From Lonicera japonica (lineage: Eukaryota > Streptophyta > Magnoliopsida > Dipsacales > Caprifoliaceae): a stretch of DNA of 64,000 bases. A model generated the notes under the pieces. It worked only from the letters and a program-made list of their open reading frames with translations. It ran no database searches and was not told the origin of the DNA. Positions 58,722-64,000 of this stretch are shown in pieces. The stretch spans positions 49,643,309 to 49,707,308 of the forward strand of contig CM038467.1 of NCBI GenBank assembly GCA_021464415.1, in the 5' to 3' direction. Made by a program: the position numbers and the translations under genes. Numbering within the stretch: position 1 is the first letter of the stretch; every line of letters starts with the position of its first letter.

Positions 58722-61700
58722 CTAGGACCATTCATTCATAAAACGAATGCCTAGTGCACTAAAATGACGATCATGTTTAGATTGAGAAAGTGGCTTAGTC
58801 AAAGGATCAGCTACATTCTCGTTTGTGGGAACCATGCATATCTTTACATCACCATTACTGATAAACTCACGAATGAGGTGATAACGTCTCTGAATATGTT
58901 TGGACTTTTGGTGCAACCTTGGCTCTTTAGCCTGAGCAATAGCTCCATTGTTGTCACAATACAAATCCACTGGATTGGTGCTACTAGGAATGACACCAAG
59001 TTCAGTGATAAACTTTTTTATCCATACTGCTTCCTTTGCTGCTTCTGAAGCAGCAACATATTCAGCCTCTGTTGTAGAATCAGCAACTGTGGCTTGCTTA
59101 GAACTCTTCCAACTCACAGCTCCACCATTGAGACAAAACACAAAACCGGATTGTGATCTGAAATCATCCTTATCTGATTGAAAACCAGAATTCGTGTACC
59201 CATTTACAACCAACTCTTCTTCCCCACCATAAATCAAGAATATATCCCTAGTTCTTCTTAAGTACTTGAGGATATTCTTGACAGTGGTCCAGTGACTCTC
59301 ACCTGGATCTGACTGGTATCTGCTAGTCACGCTCAATGCGCATGCTACATCGGGACGAGTACACAACATAGCGTACATGATAGAACCTATAGCTGAAGCA
59401 TACAGGATTCTACTCATGCGATCTCGCTCATCTTGTGTCTGAGGACACTGAGTCTTGCTGAGTGTTGTACCATGTGTCATTGGCAAGAACCCTCTTTTAG
59501 AGTCTTGCATGTTGAACCTACGTAAAACTTTGTCAATGTAATTACTTTGACTCAGTCCTATTAGTTTTCTTGATTTATCTCTATAGATCTTGATCCCTAA
59601 TATGTAGGCTGCCTCGCCCAAATCTTTCATTGAGAAACATTTTCCCAGCCAGGTCTTAACAGACACAAGCATAGGAATATCATTCCCAATGAGTAGTATG
59701 TCATCTACATACAATACTAGAAATACTATCGCGCTCCCACTAGTTTTCTTGTATACACAAGGTTCCTCTTCGTTTTTTCTGAAATCAAACTCTTTGATAG
59801 TTTCATCGAAACGGAGATTCCAGCTCTGAGATGCTTGCTTAAGACCATATATGGATCTCTTAAGCTTGCATACCTTGTTAGCATTTCTTGGATCAACAAA
59901 ACCTTCAGGTTGTGTTATGTACACATCCTCTTCAAGGTATCCATTGAGGAAAGCAGTTTTGACATCCATTTGCCATATTTCATAGTCATAATATGCGGCA
60001 ATGCTTAAAAGGATCCAGATTGATTTAAACATGGCAACTGGCGAAAAGGATTCATCATAGTCAATACCATGGATTTGTCGATATCCTTTTGCAACCAATC
60101 GAGCTTTATAGACATCGATCTTGCCATCTTTATCAATCTTAATTTTGAAAACCCATTTGCAACCTATGGCTCTATAGCCATTTGGCATGTCAACCAAGTC
60201 CCATACTTGATTGTCATGCATGGATTTCATTTCGGATTTCATAGCTTCTAGCCATTTCTCGGAACTAGAACTTTCCATTGCTTCTTTGAAAGTCAAGGGC
60301 TCATTGCTGTCTAACAACACTATGTCTTGCTCATCTGAGATGAAAAGTGATAATCTCTCAGGTTTGCGACGTGGCCTATTTGACCTTCATAAGACTGTAA
60401 CTTCTTCAGGAGTTTCTGCAACTATTTGCATACTTTGTTGAGGCTCTTCATTAAGATTACTATCATCTCGAATTTCTTCAAGATGTATCGTGCTCCCACT
60501 ATTTTCTTTGGAAAGAAATTCTCTTTCTAAGAAAACTCCATTCCGAGCTACAAACACTTTGTTCTCGGTTGGATTATAGAAATGATATCCTTTAGTTTCC
60601 TTAGGATATCCTACGAAGAAGCATTTATCAGATTTGGGTTCCAATTTAGTTGTGATTAGTCGTCTGACGAAAACGTCACAACCCCAAATTTTTAGAAAAG
60701 ACAGACTTGGAACCTTTCCAGTCCATAACTCGTAAGGTGTCTTTTCTATAGCCTTAGATGGAGATCTGTTTAGTGTGAACGCTGCGGTTTCAAGAGCGTA
60801 TCCCTAAAATGATATTGGAAGAGATGTCTGACTCATCATTGATCGAACCATGTCTAACAATATTCGATTTCTCCTCTCAGATACACAATTCCATTGTGGT
60901 GTTCCTGGTGGAGTAAGTTGTGAAACAATTCCACAACTCTTAAGATGATCATTAAATTATTGGCTTAAGTATTCTCCTCCTCGATCTGATCGAAGAGCTT
61001 TAATAGTCTTCCCAAGTTGATTTTGTACCTCATTTTGAAATTCCTTGAACTTTTCAAAAGATTCCGATTTATGTTTTATGAAGTAAACATAACCATATCT
61101 ACTGAAATCATCAGTAAATGTGATGAAGTACTGATATCCTTCTCTGGCAGTTGTGTTTAGTGGTCCACATACATCAGTATGAATAAGGGCCAAAAGATCA
61201 TTTGCCCTGTCATTGTTACCATTGAAAGGGCTCTTAGTCATCTTTCCCAATAAACAAGATTCACATCGTTCAAATGACTGGTAATCAAATGAATTTAGAA
61301 GACCATCTTTATGGAGCTTCATCATGCGTTTCTCATTTATATGGCCTAAACGACAATGCCATAAATAAGTAGGATTCGAATCATCAGACTTGATTCTCTT
61401 ATTATTTACGTTATAAACAGGTATTTCAAGATTTATAATATAAAGACCATCCAATAATTGTCCAATACCATATTGCATATTATTCAAAGAAAATGAACAA
61501 CGTTTGTCCTTAAAATTGAATTCAAAACCTTCTTTGTCTAACAAAGAAATAGAAATTATGTTTCTGCTAAAAGCAGGCAGATAGTAACAATTATTTAATT
61601 CTAAAATCAATCCTGAAGGCAAAAGAATCTCAAATGTTCCTATAGCTAGAGCGGCAACTTTTGCTCGATTTCCAACGCGTAGGTCCACTTCTCCTTTAGC

Positions 61701-62687
61701 CAGCTTCCTACTCCTTTTGAGTCCCTGTACATTTGCACAAATGTGAGATGCACTTCCAGTATCTAATACCCAAAAAGTAGAAGAAGCTGAAGTAACATTT
61801 ACTTCTATAACGTAAGTACCTGAAAACGAAGGGGCTAGTCCCTTCTTTTTGCCGTCAAGATACTTCTTGCAATTTCTCTTCCAATGACCCTTCTCATTGC
61901 AGTGAAAGCATACCATTTCAGCTTGTGGATTAGGCTTTGGCTCAGAACTTTGCTTTTTGTTCTTCCAGTTCTTAACTGGAGCTTTACCTTTGCCTTTGGC
62001 ATTGGACTTTCCTTTGCCATTTCCACCTTTCTTGAAACCCTTTCCCTTTTGAACCATCAGAACATTATTCTTACCTTTCTTAATAATGTTCTGCTCAGCT
62101 GTTTTCAGCATCCCATGCAGCTCAGTTAATGTCCTTTCCAGGCTGTGCATATTGAAGTTCATAATGAAACCATCATATGACTCAGGCAGCGACTGAAGAA
62201 TGACATCAGTGGCCAACTCTTGGCTAATGGTTGTCCCCAACCTTTCTAGGTGATCAATGTACCCAATCATTTTGAGTACATGAGGACTGACTGAGCCTCC
62301 CTCGGTAAGCTTGCATGAAAACAAAGACTTAGTAGTCTCGAAGCGTTCGACTCGAGCTTGTTCCTGAAACAAACTCTTCAGTTCCTTAACCATGTCGAAT
62401 GCATTCATATTTTCAAACTGCTTCTGCAGATCAGCATTCATGCTAGCAAGCATGAGACATGAAACATCTAAATCATCATTTAGATGCTTCTGATATGCAT
62501 CTTTCTGTGCACGAGGAGCATTAGCTGCCGGTTCTTCAGGAATAGCATTTTCGAGGACATAATCTTTCCTCTCCTGTTTGAGAACAATTCTCAGATTCCT
62601 AAACCAGTCTAGGAAGTTGGTTGTGCTTAGTTTTTCCTTCTCAAGGACAGATCGTAACGAAAAAGCAGTTGTGTTATTGTTCGTCAT
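58722..62687 (-). pseudogene. Ty1/copia Gag-Pol polyprotein with three nonsense codons
   Basis: One continuous frame of about 1,320 codons, from MTNNNTTAFSLRS at 62687 to TAG at 58722, with no frameshift but three stops: TAA at 60957-60959, TAG at 60804-60806 and TGA at 60387-60389. Domains in order are Gag with zinc knuckle CFHCNEKGHWKRNC (about residue 275), protease LDTGSASHIC (about 310), integrase zinc region (HCRLGHINEKRM...CESC) and core (HTDVCGP; SDRGGEY), RT with IGCKWVFKIK and YVDDILL, and RNase H with SKQATVADSTTEAEYVAAS and LYCDNNGAI. The polyprotein would be cut into capsid, protease, integrase and RT/RNase H in virus-like particles. All three stops fall in the integrase and the integrase-RT linker. 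RT-RNase H downstream is an open piece of 532 codons. Confidence 0.9.
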
Positions 62688-63227
62688 CTATCTACAGCAA
62701 AATAACATATGCAAACATTTAATATGCTTATTTTTAAAAATTCCTACTATTCCTTACACGCAATTGTCCCAATAGGACATAGTAGGTCCAAGATCCATAT
62801 TACACAAGGTATTAAGAAAGCTTTGGCTTTTCATTTAAACTTTGTTAATTAGGTAAGCAACATTTGTTAATTAAATTCTATGCAATTCTTGGTTTGTTGA
62901 GTTTTACATCTTATGTTTCGGCTTCTCAACACTTTGCCTCAAGGCCCAAAACCGTTTTGATGGCCTCGTGAAATCAAACCAACACTTTTCTGACTTATGG
63001 ATGTCCGACTTCCATACTATTAATTTATGATGATCTAAGATAACCCCGCTTTGGCAGGCGTCTTCTATAATAATCATAAAATTAATAGTTATCAGTGTTG
63101 GAAAGGCACAAATAATTTCATTTGTTCTAGGGACATAAATATGCAGTTACACAATAATACAACAGAATATTTAAACAAGCATAAAATAATAAATATGTGA
63201 TATAGCATGGCCAAAGAAATAAAGCTA

Positions 63228-63311
63228 CTAATTAACTTTGCTTCCATCCTTTGTAGCTTTGGACACTCCAAAGTTCTTGGCTATCTTCTCTTGTGATGAG
63301 GGATCCTCCAT
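63228..63311 (-). CDS. Small leader frame of 27 codons
   Basis: ATG at 63311 to TAG at 63228 encodes MEDPSSQEKIAKNFGVSKAT and seven further residues. It lies 0.5 kb upstream of gag on the same strand. Its composition (Lys-rich, non-repetitive) is protein-like. It may be an upstream frame of the retroelement RNA or simply chance; I do not recognise it. Confidence 0.25.
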   Translation of the reverse strand: MEDPSSQEKIAKNFGVSKATKDGSKVN

Positions 63312-63575
63312 CTTCTATGCGAGGTAATATACAAAAATTGTACAGCCTAATACAAGAGACTAGTAATTTAAAATTACATTGCAAAACACAAAACGACACG
63401 CAGGCCGTATTTATATATTACAATAAAAACAAGACGACACGCAGGCCGTATTTAGTTTGGCCATACTATATCACTTTAAATTATAACCCTGCAAGTTAGT
63501 ATTATCCCATAACACAACACATTGCATACACATAAATGCGAAAATTAAATTTAATCAATTATTAAATAAACACTG

Positions 63576-63660
63576 AGGGGTCGAGGGGCAGCGCCCCCGC
63601 AGGGTTTGGGGCAGCGCCCCAACCGGGGTCCGGGGGCGGGGGGGACACCCCGACGGTGGT
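63576..63660. repeat. GC-rich palindromic cluster in copia leader
   Basis: GGGGCAGCGCCCC occurs at about 63582 and again at about 63610, each able to form a short hairpin. It is followed by GGGGTCCGGGGGCGGGGG and a CACCCCGACGGTGG segment. The patch is nearly 80% G+C in otherwise AT-rich DNA. Confidence 0.7.
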
Positions 63661-64000
63661 CCCGCAAGAGAATCACACTTCTGCCACCGTGGAGAATTTG
63701 AACGATTTCAAATTATTTTCTCCAGAAACGTGTCTAACCATATTAGACAGATTCGTCTAGATTAATCATATTAATCTGTCCTATCTCATTAATTAAATTA
63801 ATCGATAAGAACCCTATAGCCGTGATCTTATCAGGTCTATAACGATTGCGTAAACCCTAACAGAACGATTCTGAATCGCTAAACATGATAATTGCGGAAT
63901 TAAAATCATGACAGCATGAAACTTAAACGAACAATATGTCAAAACATGAACCCTAATCGAAACTGTCAAACATAATCAAGAACGTGTCGATAACAGTTAT

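Larger units (their letters stand above)
62688..64000 (-). other. Copia 5' leader (5' LTR outside the window)
   Basis: Upstream of gag on the minus strand I find neither an LTR end nor a TGGTATCAGAGC site, so the 5' LTR is probably beyond 64000. The leader holds a small frame at 63228-63311, a 21-base direct repeat (ACGACACGCAGGCCGTATTTA at 63393 and 63434) and a very GC-rich palindromic patch at 63576-63660. Confidence 0.5.

Noticed and set aside
49246..62687. Possibility that the RT-bearing elements are integrated plant pararetroviruses
   Set aside because: LTRs, PBS, polypurine tracts, target duplications and integrase domains identify LTR retrotransposons; no movement or coat protein is present.

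Overview
The window is nuclear DNA of a flowering plant, most likely a eudicot. It is AT-rich and dominated by nested LTR retrotransposons and small inverted-repeat elements. The only remnant of an ordinary host gene is a decayed coiled-coil NBS-LRR (RPS2/RPS5-type) resistance gene. I see no tRNA, rRNA or CRISPR. The species cannot be named from the sequence alone.

Layout. 1-2200: end of a Ty3/gypsy (Del/Tekay-like) LTR. 3440-6577: CNL resistance pseudogene, with a possible last exon at 7097-7244. 7.5-8.8 kb: two MITE-like elements. 10.5-11.5 kb: LTR relic carrying a 155-bp tandem duplication. 12.98-14.26 kb: Ty1/copia LTR plus primer-binding site. 15.1-18.0 kb: minus-strand Athila/Ogre-like gypsy relic (LTR, PBS, gag) interrupted by a hAT-type MITE. 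18.0-18.6 kb: another MITE. 19.65-32.75 kb: a duplicated block. One copy is a solo gypsy LTR; the other is the same LTR with PBS and gag. Both carry the same TAGAC target-site sequence on their upper flank, and a copia 3' half (pol plus 3' LTR) lies between them. 33-37.8 kb: TRIM-like LTR end, a foldback element, a Tat-like LTR, and a Del/Tekay 3' LTR with the end of pol.

40.3-64 kb is the best preserved part. A minus-strand Ty1/copia element (polyprotein 58722-62687, three nonsense codons) has its 3' LTR split by a complete 17.1-kb minus-strand Ty3/gypsy Tat-lineage element (40809-57891, target duplication ATTAC, LTRs about 97% identical by eye). Its gag, protease, RT, double RNase H and truncated integrase run on the minus strand. 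Between the pol gene and the 3' LTR it carries two plus-strand (antisense) genes. The first (43760-47508) is inferred to have five exons and encodes a plant-mobile-domain/MAIN-like protein. The second (47993-49249) is an intact 418-codon single-exon gene of a related retroelement-associated family.

The most striking signal is a palindrome, core TGTCGCGCGACA. It occurs in 7-8 copies just upstream of the TATA box in each Tat LTR, in three copies at 32-bp spacing just upstream of the TATA box of the second antisense gene, and in three copies upstream of the first antisense gene. The three transcription units of this element therefore appear to share one cis-element. The integrase ends just after its second catalytic Asp, at the 3' flank of the second antisense gene. 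The element therefore looks like a passenger-carrying retrotransposon that was probably moved by proteins supplied in trans.
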